64,000 nt of DNA from Fibrella aquatilis (lineage in GTDB: Bacteria; Bacteroidota; Bacteroidia; Cytophagales; Spirosomataceae), in contig NZ_JAFMYU010000015.1 in the NCBI RefSeq assembly GCF_017353255.1, positions 111,395-175,394 of the forward strand, in the 5' to 3' direction. Under the pieces are notes generated by a model. It worked only from the letters and a program-made list of their open reading frames with translations. It did not search any database and was not told the DNA's origin. Positions 1 through 8,183 of the stretch are shown here, one piece after another. A program made the translations under genes and the position numbers. Numbering within the stretch: position 1 is the stretch's first letter; each line of letters opens with the position of its first letter.

Positions 1-629
1 AGTTCGATCTGCTGATCGTTGTATTGCCGACTGATGTCGGTAGAGAAGCGCACCCCGGCGGCTACGTTCACCCGTTGTGTATAGAGCCGGAACCGGCGCG
101 TAAACAGGATCTGCTCCTGGTTTTGCTCGTTGTAGACCACCAGCACATAGTTGCCCGGCAGCTTCAGTCGCGGCACAGCGTAGCGGTAGTGGTAGTAGGG
201 TATTTTGGTCGCCACCGACACCTGATACTCCGTGATCGGGTTGTCGTTGTATTCATAGGTGAACTCCACGTCGTTCAGCACCGAGCGTTTCCAGTCGGCA
301 TTGCAGTGGATGATCTTCGCCCGGAAGTTGCGGTAAACGGCCGTTAAATCATCGAATTCAAGCACCAGGGGCGTATTTACCTGGTCGTCAATGTTCACAA
401 TTGGCACGTTCAATGTCCGGGCGGGGTCGCCCACGGTGCTGCCTAACTGGGGGTACAGCAGGACCGTAGCCATCCTGGGATCAATAATCGTGTCGACGGT
501 GGGCTGAGCCTGGGCAAAAAAGAATGTACAATGAATAATGAACAATGTACAATAGAGCATGCAGGCTACCCGACTTGTCAGACGATGATGCCGAACGTAA
601 CCAATGCCGATGCTTCGCCTAGGACGCAT
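1..629 (-). CDS. T9SS plug protein (DUF5103), 5' part
   Basis: The start of a DUF5103 (type IX secretion plug) protein; the C-terminus lies beyond base 1. Reading from the ATG at 629 gives an Arg-rich leader, then a hydrophobic stretch (CTLFIIHCTFFFAQA) and a mature part starting QPTVDTIIDPRM, followed by VRTLNVPIVNIDDQ-like and FRAKIIHCNADWKRS segments typical of the family N-terminal domain. In this family the protein closes the SprA translocon channel while it is empty. An ATG at 560 is possible but would leave a signal peptide without a positive n-region. The start codon and hydrophobic core lie in the two arms of a repeat hairpin (523-658). The gene follows the ABC-F gene in the same direction with a 24-bp gap. 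Family call good, start uncertain. Confidence 0.8.
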   Translation of the reverse strand, partial: MRPRRSIGIGYVRHHRLTSRVACMLYCTLFIIHCTFFFAQAQPTVDTIIDPRMATVLLYPQLGSTVGDPARTLNVPIVNIDDQVNTPLVLEFDDLTAVYRNFRAKIIHCNADWKRSVLNDVEFTYEYNDNPITEYQVSVATKIPYYHYRYAVPRLKLPGNYVLVVYNEQNQEQILFTRRFRLYTQRVNVAAGVRFSTDISRQYNDQQIE

Positions 630-658
630 TGTACATTGTTCATTATTCATTGTTCATT
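523..658. repeat. Long hairpin element, TGTACA family
   Basis: Arms 523-553 and 628-658 are inverted copies over 31 bp with one mismatch, separated by 74 bases. The arm module TGTACATTGTTCATTATTC recurs at 17551-17650 and, in part, at 51283-51369 and 63926-63950. The right arm holds the stop codon of the ABC-F gene (654-656) and the proposed start of the plug gene (627-629); the left arm encodes part of the plug signal peptide. It may terminate the ABC-F transcript, but the next gene would then need its own promoter inside the element. Confidence 0.85.
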
Positions 659-2612
659 TCAGCTTAGCCTCCAGCTCTTCGGCTTCAAGCATGGCGTTTT
701 CCCACTGCTGCTGAAGGGCTTCCAGGTCGCGGGTGAGGCGCTGGTAGTCGGTTTGTCGGATTTGTAACGCCCCGTTGGTACCGTATGTTGCAGGGTCGGC
801 CAGTTCGGTTTCGAGTTTCCGCTTCTTCACCTCCAGTGTACCAATCTGCGCTTCGGCCTCTGAGGCCTGCTGCGTGGCCTTTTTCAACGCCTGCTGCCAC
901 TCTTTGCGCTGCGTGTCGCTGAGCGTAGAGGGTAGAGCAGAGGGCTTAGAGGCAGGAACTGGCTTAGAAATAAGTGCCGACTTGCTGTCAACTCTACCCT
1001 CTACGCCCTCAGCTCCACGCTCCGACATCCACAACTCATACTCGTCATATGTGCCGGGGTATTCCTTGATCTGCTCGTCTTCAATATACCAGATCTTGTT
1101 GGCAATCTGCGACACAAAAAACCGGTCGTGCGACACCACCACGTAGGTGCCTTCGTACTGGTCGAGCGCCTGAATCAGAATATTCACCGACTGCATATCG
1201 AGGTGGTTGGTCGGTTCGTCCAATAGCAGGAAGTTGGCCTGCGACAGCAACACCTTCGCCAGGGCCACCCGCGATTTTTCACCCCCCGACAGCACCTTGA
1301 TTTTCTTGAACACCTCGTCGCCCGAAAACAGGAAGCAACCCAACACCCCCCGCAGTTCGCCTTCCGACTTGGTGGTGTTGGCCGATTTCAGCTCTTCCAG
1401 CATGTTATCTTCCACGTTCAGCGACTCCAGCTGGTGCTGGGCGTAGAAGCTAAACGACACATTATGACCTAGTTGGCGTTTTCCTTCGTTCACGGGTTCC
1501 GAGCCGGAGATAATCCGCAGCAGCGTTGACTTGCCGCGTCCGTTGGCTCCAATTAGGGCCACTTTGTCGCCCCGCTCCAGCCGGATATCGGCTTTGGTCA
1601 GAATCCGTTTGGGGCCATAGGCCTTCGTCACGTCGTCGAGGTGCAGGATATGCCGACCGGGCTGAGTGGTAAACTGGAATTTGAAGTTCACCCGTGCCGA
1701 CTCGTCAATGACGGCATCGACTACGTCCATCCGGGCCAGTTGTTTTACCCGGCTTTGGGCCTGTTTGGCTTTAGAAGCCGTAGCCTTGAACCGCTCGATA
1801 AACCGCTCCGTCTGCCTGATTTTGGCCTGTTGGTTCTCGTAAGTGCCCTTCTGAATCTCGTTGCGCTGGGCTTTTTCTTCCAGATAGAACGAGTAGTTGC
1901 CGGGGTAATAATTCAGTTTTCCCTGCGACACCTCAACGGTGGTATCGATCACATTGTCGAGAAACTCGCGGTCGTGCGACACCACGATCACGGCCCCTTC
2001 GTAGGTCTGAATGTATTTTTCCACCCACTGAATAGACGGCAGGTCCAGGTGGTTGGTTGGCTCATCGAGCATGAGCAGCGAGGGCTTTTGCAGCAGCAGT
2101 TTGGCCAGCATCACGCGCATTCGCCACCCACCCGAAAACTGTTGCAGCGGCTTTTGCAGGTCTTCGGTGCTGAAACCAAGCCCCTCCATGATTTCTTCCG
2201 CCTTCGACTGCACCGAGTAGCCGTCAAGGGCTTCAAATTCAGACTGCGCCTTCCCCAGTTTATCGACAAGGTCGTCGGTGTAATTGACCTCCATTTCGTG
2301 CAAAATCTCGTCGATCTGCACTTGTAGGGCGTTTTGCCGCTCGAACGCCTGCATCGCCACACTCAGGATAGAGTCCTGCGTTTGGTACGAAAGCAGGTCC
2401 TGATTGAGGAAGCCAATGGTCACGTCGCCCGCCTTTGAGATGGTGCCACCATCAGGCTGGTATTCGCCGTCGATGATGCGGAGCAGGGTTGATTTACCCG
2501 TGCCATTCAGCCCGATCAGCCCAATTTTCTGGCCGGGTTTAATGTGCAGCGAGGCGTTATCATAAAGGGCGCGGCTGCCCAGAAAGTACGAGAGGTTGGT
2601 AATGGAAATCAT
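654..2612 (-). CDS. ABC-F family ATPase
   Basis: Soluble ABC-F ATPase with two nucleotide-binding domains in one chain and no membrane segments. Domain 1 has Walker A GLNGTGKST (residues 34-42), signature FSGGW and Walker B LLMLDEPTNHLD; domain 2 has Walker A GANGRGKST, signature LSGGEKSR and Walker B LLLDEPTNHLD. Between them is the charged ABC-F linker, and the C-terminal 100 residues form a charged coiled coil (KKRKLETELADP onward), as in the Uup/YdiF/YheS type. Family members bind the ribosomal E site and relieve stalled translation or give antibiotic resistance; which role applies here cannot be read from sequence. 652 residues is normal. The stop codon lies in a hairpin arm. The start is well placed, and the family assignment is firm. 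Confidence 0.95.
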   Translation of the reverse strand: MISITNLSYFLGSRALYDNASLHIKPGQKIGLIGLNGTGKSTLLRIIDGEYQPDGGTISKAGDVTIGFLNQDLLSYQTQDSILSVAMQAFERQNALQVQIDEILHEMEVNYTDDLVDKLGKAQSEFEALDGYSVQSKAEEIMEGLGFSTEDLQKPLQQFSGGWRMRVMLAKLLLQKPSLLMLDEPTNHLDLPSIQWVEKYIQTYEGAVIVVSHDREFLDNVIDTTVEVSQGKLNYYPGNYSFYLEEKAQRNEIQKGTYENQQAKIRQTERFIERFKATASKAKQAQSRVKQLARMDVVDAVIDESARVNFKFQFTTQPGRHILHLDDVTKAYGPKRILTKADIRLERGDKVALIGANGRGKSTLLRIISGSEPVNEGKRQLGHNVSFSFYAQHQLESLNVEDNMLEELKSANTTKSEGELRGVLGCFLFSGDEVFKKIKVLSGGEKSRVALAKVLLSQANFLLLDEPTNHLDMQSVNILIQALDQYEGTYVVVSHDRFFVSQIANKIWYIEDEQIKEYPGTYDEYELWMSERGAEGVEGRVDSKSALISKPVPASKPSALPSTLSDTQRKEWQQALKKATQQASEAEAQIGTLEVKKRKLETELADPATYGTNGALQIRQTDYQRLTRDLEALQQQWENAMLEAEELEAKLK

Positions 2613-2644
2613 GCCGCAAATTTACGAAAAAACGCCCCCTCGTC

Positions 2645-2677
2645 ATTGCGTCAGTGTGAAGTTTGGCCCTATATTTG
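2645..2677 (+). promoter_or_regulatory. Bacteroidota-type promoter of tRNA-Thr
   Basis: TTG at 2645-2647 and TATATTTG at 2670-2677 match the -33/-7 pattern (TTTG, TAnnTTTG) of the major sigma factor in this phylum, with 22 bases between them. The predicted start point, about seven bases on, lies some 15 bases before the tRNA. Confidence 0.6.
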
Positions 2678-2698
2678 CGTCCTCAAAAGCAGTAGCAC

Positions 2699-2771
2699 GC
2701 CTCCTTAGCTCAGTTGGTAGAGCAATTCATTCGTAATGAATAGGTCGTAGGTTCAAGTCCTATAGGAGGCT
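2699..2771 (+). tRNA. tRNA-Thr (CGT anticodon)
   Basis: A full cloverleaf can be drawn: acceptor GCCTCCT/AGGAGGC, D arm GCTCAGTTGGTAGAGC, anticodon stem ATTCA/TGAAT around loop TTCGTAA, and T arm GTAGG-TTCAAGT-CCTAT. The anticodon is CGT, which reads the threonine codon ACG. The CCA end is not encoded. A promoter lies upstream and an intrinsic terminator directly downstream, so it is a single-gene unit. An AT-richer patch with toxin-antitoxin remnants begins just behind it. Confidence 0.95.
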
Positions 2772-2776
2772 CACAG

Positions 2777-2805
2777 GAGACATCGGAAACGGTGTCTCTT
2801 TTTTT
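2777..2805 (+). terminator. Intrinsic terminator after tRNA-Thr
   Basis: GAGACATCG pairs with CGGTGTCTC (9 bp, one G-T pair) around a GAAA loop and is followed by seven T residues. Confidence 0.9.
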
Positions 2806-2894
2806 ATGTTCCGCCTGTAGCCCTTCGGCACCGGTTCAGCCTTGACACAATGGCTGGGGAAGCGGAAAGCATAAGCCATACACATACAATGCCT

Positions 2895-2902
2895 TATCTT
2901 TG
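2895..2902 (+). promoter_or_regulatory. Possible -7 element for vapB
   Basis: TATCTTTG fits the TAnnTTTG consensus, 19 bases before the vapB-like start. No convincing -33 partner is seen at the expected distance. Confidence 0.4.
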
Positions 2903-2921
2903 TGTATAAACGTCGCAATTC

Positions 2922-3098
2922 ATGAGAACCAACATTGATCTTGATGCTCATCTAATTGAGCAAGCATTGCTGTTGAGTAAAGCCAAAACGAAGAAAGAAG
3001 TAGTCACGATGGCATTGGACAGTTTCGTTAAATTCTTACAACGTCAACAGTTACTCGCGTTACGTGGCAAGGTAGCATGGGAAGTACATACATCATAG
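2922..3098 (+). CDS. VapB-like antitoxin, C-terminally altered
   Basis: Short ORF of 58 residues starting MRTNIDLDAHLIEQALLLSK and continuing through KTKKEVVTMALDSFV to LLALRGKVAWE. This is the usual ribbon-helix-helix VapB antitoxin in full up to the conserved WE. Family members normally continue with about eight to ten acidic residues; here the frame runs into VHTS and a stop. The break falls where the toxin gene also lost its start, so one deletion probably removed the end of vapB and the start of vapC. In an intact pair VapB would bind the operator and neutralise the VapC RNase. The DNA-binding part looks intact, so autoregulation may persist. Confidence 0.75.
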   Translation: MRTNIDLDAHLIEQALLLSKAKTKKEVVTMALDSFVKFLQRQQLLALRGKVAWEVHTS

Positions 3099-3409
3099 GT
3101 AATTACCCGATTTGGGTACCACCTGTTGTTGTACAGGAAACGTTACAGGGCGTTCGCGACGATAAGCAATATGACGTTGTCCGAAGCAGCTTATTAGCGC
3201 TTAATTTCTTTCAGTGTGACGCATTTACAACAGCAATAGGAGCGGCAGATCTCTATCGCAGCTTGCGTAAAAAAGGCGTTACCATTCGTAAAGCAAATGA
3301 TTGTTTGATTGCTCAGTACGCCTTACAGGCCGACATGGCATTGCTACACAACGACTCGGACTTTGATCTAATTGCCAGCCAGTCGCCTCTAAAAGCTAGT
3401 CGATCGTAG
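3077..3409 (+). pseudogene. Truncated VapC PIN-domain toxin
   Basis: The readable part matches the VapC/PIN order: VPPVVVQETLQGV (acidic E motif), LYRSLRKKGVTIRKANDCLIA (third motif Asp) and LLHNDSDFDLIA (final Asp motif). What is missing is the N-terminal 35 to 50 residues with the first catalytic Asp (the VDTSVWID region); the available ATG gives only MGSTYIIGNYPIW before the E motif. PIN RNases need this Asp to bind metal, so the product should be inactive. The frame overlaps the altered vapB end by 22 bases. I infer one in-place deletion across the vapB/vapC junction rather than a misassigned start, because no upstream frame supplies the missing segment. Confidence 0.8.
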
Positions 3410-3452
3410 CGTATTTTAGCTTTTCCGTTGTTGCTATTACTCATACTCAGCC

Positions 3453-4094
3453 ATGACCACAACTGCACCTGCATTACTGCCATTAACACTTGCTGAACGC
3501 GCCCTCGCGCCAGACGTGCTGCACGTGAAGGCCACGTTTGAGGAGTACCTTGACTTCGCCGAACAGTGCGAGTATAATGTTGAATATGTCAATGGCGAAA
3601 TTCTATCCATGTCGCAAGCATCCCTCCCTCACGAATCATTGGTTAGCCGACTGAGTACCATCTTCAATATCCTTTTCGATGAGGATGATACTATTATGGT
3701 TTGCGCCAGCAGTATCAAGATTCACGTAGCAGCCACAGGCGATTCATTCAATGCTGACGTAAGCATCATTCGGGGTGAGCCATATTACCTGCGTTTGCCA
3801 AGTGGCCAACTCTCGACGGTAGAAATCACGAACCCAATTTTGGTCGTAGAAATCCTGTCGAAGAGTACGCAGGCGTTTGATTTGAGTGATAAACTGGAGG
3901 CATACAAACAAATACCATCGCTTGAACAAGTGTTATTTGTGAGTCAGGAGCAGCCTTGGGTTAGCGCATTTGTCCGCAGCGAAACGCCGGGTGTCTGGCT
4001 CAACACCAGCGCCCACAGTTTAACCGATAGCATTGGCGTATTGACCCACGATGTTTCGCTGGCGGAGGTTTACAAGAAAATGAAATTTGCGTGA
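3453..4094 (+). CDS. Uma2 family (DUF820) endonuclease-like protein
   Basis: 213 residues of the Uma2/DUF820 type, a PD-(D/E)XK-like fold. Family landmarks seen: EYVNGEILSMS, the HESLVSRL helix, NADVSI, and NPILVVEILSKSTQAFDLSDK with EAYKQIPSLEQVLFV after it. The conserved acidic and Lys positions of this fold appear kept. These genes occur in many copies in cyanobacteria and Bacteroidota and their biological role is not established. It starts 43 bases after the vapC remnant, on the same strand and in the same AT-richer patch, and is probably part of the same acquired segment. No partner gene identifies a function. Confidence 0.8.
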   Translation: MTTTAPALLPLTLAERALAPDVLHVKATFEEYLDFAEQCEYNVEYVNGEILSMSQASLPHESLVSRLSTIFNILFDEDDTIMVCASSIKIHVAATGDSFNADVSIIRGEPYYLRLPSGQLSTVEITNPILVVEILSKSTQAFDLSDKLEAYKQIPSLEQVLFVSQEQPWVSAFVRSETPGVWLNTSAHSLTDSIGVLTHDVSLAEVYKKMKFA

Positions 4095-4147
4095 TATAAA
4101 CATTAATAATATAATAGTAAAAACAGCGATTGTTTAAGTATAGTAGT

Positions 4148-4203
4148 TCAGGCCCAGCGGCGGTCGGCCTGAGTTAAATAACTTGAGCAACTATTATAGT
4201 TGC
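4148..4203. terminator. Convergent terminator with adjacent 17-bp dyad
   Basis: TCAGGCC (4148-4154) pairs with GGCCTGA (4166-4172), and a perfect 8-1-8 dyad, GCAACTAT-T-ATAGTTGC, follows at 4187-4203. Both lie between the converging Uma2 gene and the small lipoprotein gene. The first probably terminates transcription; the second could be a second terminator stem or a protein site. Confidence 0.55.
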
Positions 4204-4215
4204 AAATTTACATTG

Positions 4216-4647
4216 TTAATATCTAGGCAATGAATCTAGTTGTTTTTGAGTAAGAATAGACAATTTTCTTTCGTTCCTAATGTCAATTTTATCAAATTTT
4301 TTTGGTGTAATAGTCATCCATACCACTGCATTTTTATTGTTGAAATGAATAGTCGTATCCATCTTACTAAATTTTGTAAAGTATTGACACCTGAGTGCAT
4401 TATCATCTTGTAGATCATACATACTGTTCCAGAAAAAATTTCTGTTTTGAACATAGTCAAATTGGAACGTGGTATCTAACCGATTTGCGGCATTAATTTC
4501 TACTATAACACGTTCGCCATTTTCAAAATTACCGCTCATGTCAATTGCCTGCGAACGGTCGCACGATGTCATTGTTGAAACTATTAATATGAAAATAATT
4601 ATCTTTTTTGTCAACAAGATCATAATATGGCATTTATTTTTCTTCAC
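4216..4647 (-). CDS. Small hypothetical lipoprotein
   Basis: Not recognised as a named family. The product has a Lys-rich start, a hydrophobic segment (KKIIIFILIVS) and a lipobox ending STMTSC, so it is probably anchored in the outer membrane after lipidation. The rest is soluble and aromatic-rich with no motif I know. The GTG at 4647 overlaps the stop of the upstream cytochrome gene as GTGA, which favours coupling; an ATG at 4623 would give a more classical signal peptide. Its base composition is clearly more AT-rich than the cytochrome gene it follows, which suggests separate origin. Confidence 0.6.
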   Translation of the reverse strand: MKKNKCHIMILLTKKIIIFILIVSTMTSCDRSQAIDMSGNFENGERVIVEINAANRLDTTFQFDYVQNRNFFWNSMYDLQDDNALRCQYFTKFSKMDTTIHFNNKNAVVWMTITPKKFDKIDIRNERKLSILTQKQLDSLPRY

Positions 4648-6158
4648 TTCCCCAATGCTACGCTATTCCCACTCATGCCACCAACCACTTCCAGGTTGGG
4701 CAGGGCTTTTTTGAGGGTGGCAATGCCTGCTTCGGTGGTTTTGGTTTGCCAGAGGTAGACCGTCTGGAGCGATTTCAGGCCTGCCAGGCTACTCAGGCCC
4801 GCGTCGGTGATGGCGGTGCCGTAGAGGTTTAGGTATTCGAGGTAGGGCAGGCTGGTGAGTTGGCGGAGGCCCGCGTCGGTGATGGCGGTGCGTTCCAGGT
4901 GGAGTTTCTGGAGGTGTTTCAGCTTGGCGATAGACGCCACCGCGCCGTCGCCCACCTGGGTGTCGCTTAGTTTTAGCCACACGAGTTGGTCACTGATTTT
5001 GGTGAGCAATGCCGCCTGCGCATCGCTGAACGTGCGGACGTTTACTGCGCTGACTTCCAGTTGGTTATTCTCTTTCGAAAGCGGCAACACCAGCAATCCG
5101 GTCTTTTTCAGTTCTTCCACCACTTTTGGATCAGCCACGGGCACTTTCATGGTCAGCACCGGCGAGACGGGGCGGGGGGCGCTGGGGGTAGCACTCGCCA
5201 CAGCTAGTGTTCTGTCGCCCGCCGTGATGGCACCGCCCGGTCCGGCGTCCCGGCCCAGAGAGGCTAGGGCCGGTTTCACGGCATCATTCACCGTCAGGTC
5301 GGCCACTTTTTTATCGAACGAAGCACCCTGATCAATCCACCAGGTCAGGAGTGTTACCTGCTGGTCGGTAAGTTGGGTTTTGCCTTTTGGGGGCATGTGG
5401 TGTTCGTCGCTGTCGTCGAGTAGGCACCGCTTAATCATCTCGGAATCAGCACCTTTGCCCACTACAAAGATGGGGCCGTCTTCGCCGCCCTTCTTCAGCA
5501 TAGCGGGGGTATCCATGCGCAGATCACCCTTCGATTTTTCGGCGTTGTGGCATTGTATGCAGCGGGTTTGCAGAATGGGGTTCACAATCTGGGCGTAGAC
5601 CATCGCCTGATTTACGTCGGTGATGGGTTCGGCTTTGAACGCCACTGCCGCCGCACGGGGGGGCAAGCCCGCCAGGCCCCGGAAGGGTTCGGGTGTGTAC
5701 TGCGTGAGGTAGTCTGAGCCGTGGGTGAGCGCCCCGCCATGGTGCCCGGCGGCCATGAGCAGCACCAGCGTCAGCACCAGTGCGGGGGCGTAGAGGGCAT
5801 TGCCAAACGGAATGCGGTGCATAAACCGGTCGCTGGAAACGGCCCACGCCACCCACGCAAATACGGCCACGCCAATGCCCTGCCACTGGTGTTCGGTCAG
5901 GATGTCGATGTCATACCCGCCCCCCAGCGAAAGCAAATACCCAAACACGCACGACACCGTGGCGCTCACCGCCGACCAAAACAAAATGGCCGACATCGTG
6001 CTGTTGCTCAGGCTGATACGCCCCGTCCGCCGCCCGATTTCGAGCAGCCCGGCAATGAGCAGAAAGCCGATGGGGAGGTGAACGACCAGCGGGTGGAAAT
6101 GACCAAAAAACAAGGCCCAATCAGAGGGGTTAGCCTGGAGAAGAAGGAATGCGTTCAT
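4644..6158 (-). CDS. Membrane cytochrome with PSCyt1 and leucine-rich repeats
   Basis: Domains in order: a DUF2231-like membrane region with about five hydrophobic segments (residues 10-150), a Planctomycete-type cytochrome c domain with heme motif CIQCH (after NPILQTR) and the HHMPPKGK segment with the likely distal Met, a linker, and four or more leucine-rich repeats (LKHLQKLHLERTAITDAGLRQL and similar). The heme domain and repeats should face the periplasm. Such proteins are common beside sugar- and sulfate-ester-related genes in Planctomycetes and Bacteroidota; the electron partner is not known. It follows the broken glycosidase by 17 bases and overlaps the next lipoprotein by four bases. 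Confidence 0.85.
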   Translation of the reverse strand: MNAFLLLQANPSDWALFFGHFHPLVVHLPIGFLLIAGLLEIGRRTGRISLSNSTMSAILFWSAVSATVSCVFGYLLSLGGGYDIDILTEHQWQGIGVAVFAWVAWAVSSDRFMHRIPFGNALYAPALVLTLVLLMAAGHHGGALTHGSDYLTQYTPEPFRGLAGLPPRAAAVAFKAEPITDVNQAMVYAQIVNPILQTRCIQCHNAEKSKGDLRMDTPAMLKKGGEDGPIFVVGKGADSEMIKRCLLDDSDEHHMPPKGKTQLTDQQVTLLTWWIDQGASFDKKVADLTVNDAVKPALASLGRDAGPGGAITAGDRTLAVASATPSAPRPVSPVLTMKVPVADPKVVEELKKTGLLVLPLSKENNQLEVSAVNVRTFSDAQAALLTKISDQLVWLKLSDTQVGDGAVASIAKLKHLQKLHLERTAITDAGLRQLTSLPYLEYLNLYGTAITDAGLSSLAGLKSLQTVYLWQTKTTEAGIATLKKALPNLEVVGGMSGNSVALGK

Positions 6159-6175
6159 AGCGGTAGGCTACGCGG

Positions 6176-8183
6176 TTACTCGTTGATAACAACAATAGAG
6201 TGAAGAGCGAGGCTAGAAATAGTAAAGGAAATTTCGTTGTTTTTATACGTAAACGCTACCGGCTTATTGTCGGGTTGCAACGTCAACTGCTTCGGCTTTC
6301 GGGTAGCCCGACAGGTGATCCTCAACGGGCCAAGCGGTGGGATGTCGTCGGTGGAAAAAACGGCCTGATTGCCGTGATTACCCGCCATGTTGATCAAATT
6401 CAACATCGTTTTGCCCGCTTTTTTTGTCAACGCCACCTGCACAAACTGCGACCCCGCCACCCGCACCTGCGGACTGAACAACCGCTGCGCCAGCCCGGCA
6501 ATGACCCGCCTGCCCACGTGCGTTTCACGTCGGAACTGCGCGTCGCCCGCGTTGAGGTACAGTCCGGCTATTTGTCCCTTGCCCAGCCGCGCTATTGAAG
6601 CCAGTGGCCCCGTTCGGAACCGGCTGTCCCGTTCGGCATATACACCACCGAAAACAGCCGTGCCAGGCAGCGGCTGAAAAGGTTGGTAGAAGCTTTTGAT
6701 GCCCGTTAGGTCATCATCGAAACCAAAATAACCCACAGGCCGGTCCGGTAAACGTAACGCCCAGTTCGCGCTCGAACAGCCGCACCGTTTCGTGGCCCAT
6801 CACCAGCAGGTTGCCGCCCTCCCGTACGTATTGCACCAGCTCCGTTCGGAAGGTGTCGGCCAGCGTTGGCCACTCTGGCACCACAATGAGCGGGTACTGC
6901 GCCATGCGGCCGTGCAGGTGATGTTCCATCAAAACTTCGGTAGGTAATTGGCTGTAAAGCAGCGCATTTAGCGTACCCAACAAATTGCCCGACTGGCTGG
7001 CATCGAACTTAAACGCACCCGTTGTCTTAGCCCGGTGCGCCACGCCCGAATATAACAGCGCTACCTGCGGCACCTGAGCGGCTTTGTGGCAAAATGGCTG
7101 GCGGGCACGGCAAAACCGGGCTAGTTCGGCCATGGTGGTAAAGGCCCAGGGCGTCAGGCTGGCATCGTTGTTTTGTGTCCAGTAAGCCTGAAATCCCCCG
7201 CCCATAGCCAGCACCTGCGCCGCCTCCTGACAGAGTTGCACCGCCGGTTTGGGTGTGCCCACCTGATCCGTCCAGCCATAGCCGAAACTCCACGACATAA
7301 GGTCCCAGGGTTTGCCCTGCGGGGCTATGCAACGGGCCTGAAACGCCGAGCGGTTGGCCCCGTTCAGCGGGTCGGTATCGCCCGAAATGAAATCGACGGG
7401 CAGGCTCACCGGTTCGGGCATAAACGACGAAAACGCCCAGTTACTGGCTACCTGAAATCGGGGGTTATATTGGTGCAGGGCGTTGGTGTACTTGGCCACG
7501 TAGCGACGAAATGCCTGCCGCTGAATGTCGATAAGAGCGGTGTAGCCGGGATCGCTTTTTCCTTTCGGCACGTCAACAAGGCCAGTTGCCTGCCGAAACG
7601 CCGCTACCGACGCTGGGCCGTAATCAGGCTCTACCGCCCAGCAGTCGCCATCGACCCAAACACCATCAACGCCGTAATCGCTGATTTCTCTCAACTGCGG
7701 AATCAGCAGGCTGTCGGCGTAGCTGCTCCAAAGCGACGTTTTTTGGGTATCGGCGGTACCGTCAGGGCGGATTCTGGCCCACGTGGGATGGTGGCGCACG
7801 GCCTGATCGTCCCACACGCCGGAGTGATGCACGTACAGCGCCACACCATGCCGGGCGGTTACGTCGCGAAAAAGCCGGAGCGTGTTTTTCTCGAACCGGC
7901 TGGGGGTATAACCAACCTTGGTGGGGTAGCTTGTCACGCCCGGATGCCCCTTACTGTCGACCTGAATAAAATCGGGCTTGACCAGCCGTAACAGGCTGTC
8001 AATCATGCCGTCGGTGAGGGTCTTGCCAATGAGCGTGTCGGTGAGGGCGGCGTGAAAATCGAAGTGCAGTCCAAAAAAACTGTCGGCCCGGCGCAGGGGC
8101 ACTTGGTGGGGTGTTTGCGCCATTGCCCCGCCCGCCAACAGGCATCCGACAGCCAGCCATCCCAGCGTTTTCAGCCTACACAC
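6176..8183 (-). pseudogene. Glycoside hydrolase gene split by a frameshift
   Basis: Two overlapping frames make one protein. The first (8183 to 6714) has a signal peptide (start GTG at 8183, cleavage after GGAMAQ), a TIM-barrel-like region with FGLHFDFHA, FIQVDSKGHPG, VDGVWVDGDCW, and a GATase-like trimerisation region (LVQYVREGGNLLVMGHE). It ends in frame as GPACGLFWFR. The second frame (to 6176) continues as VGYFGFDDDLTG and ends with a small beta-sandwich. Removing one G near 6738-6742 would restore GPPVGYFGF and a protein of about 670 residues. The architecture resembles GHL6/beta-galactosidase-trimerisation glycosidases; the substrate is unknown. This is either a real recent inactivation or a one-base sequence error. 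It overlaps the upstream propeller gene by eight bases. Confidence 0.8.

Noticed and set aside
523..658. TGTACA repeats as an insertion sequence or CRISPR repeats
   Set aside because: No transposase, no regular spacer spacing, and each site has only two inverted copies.
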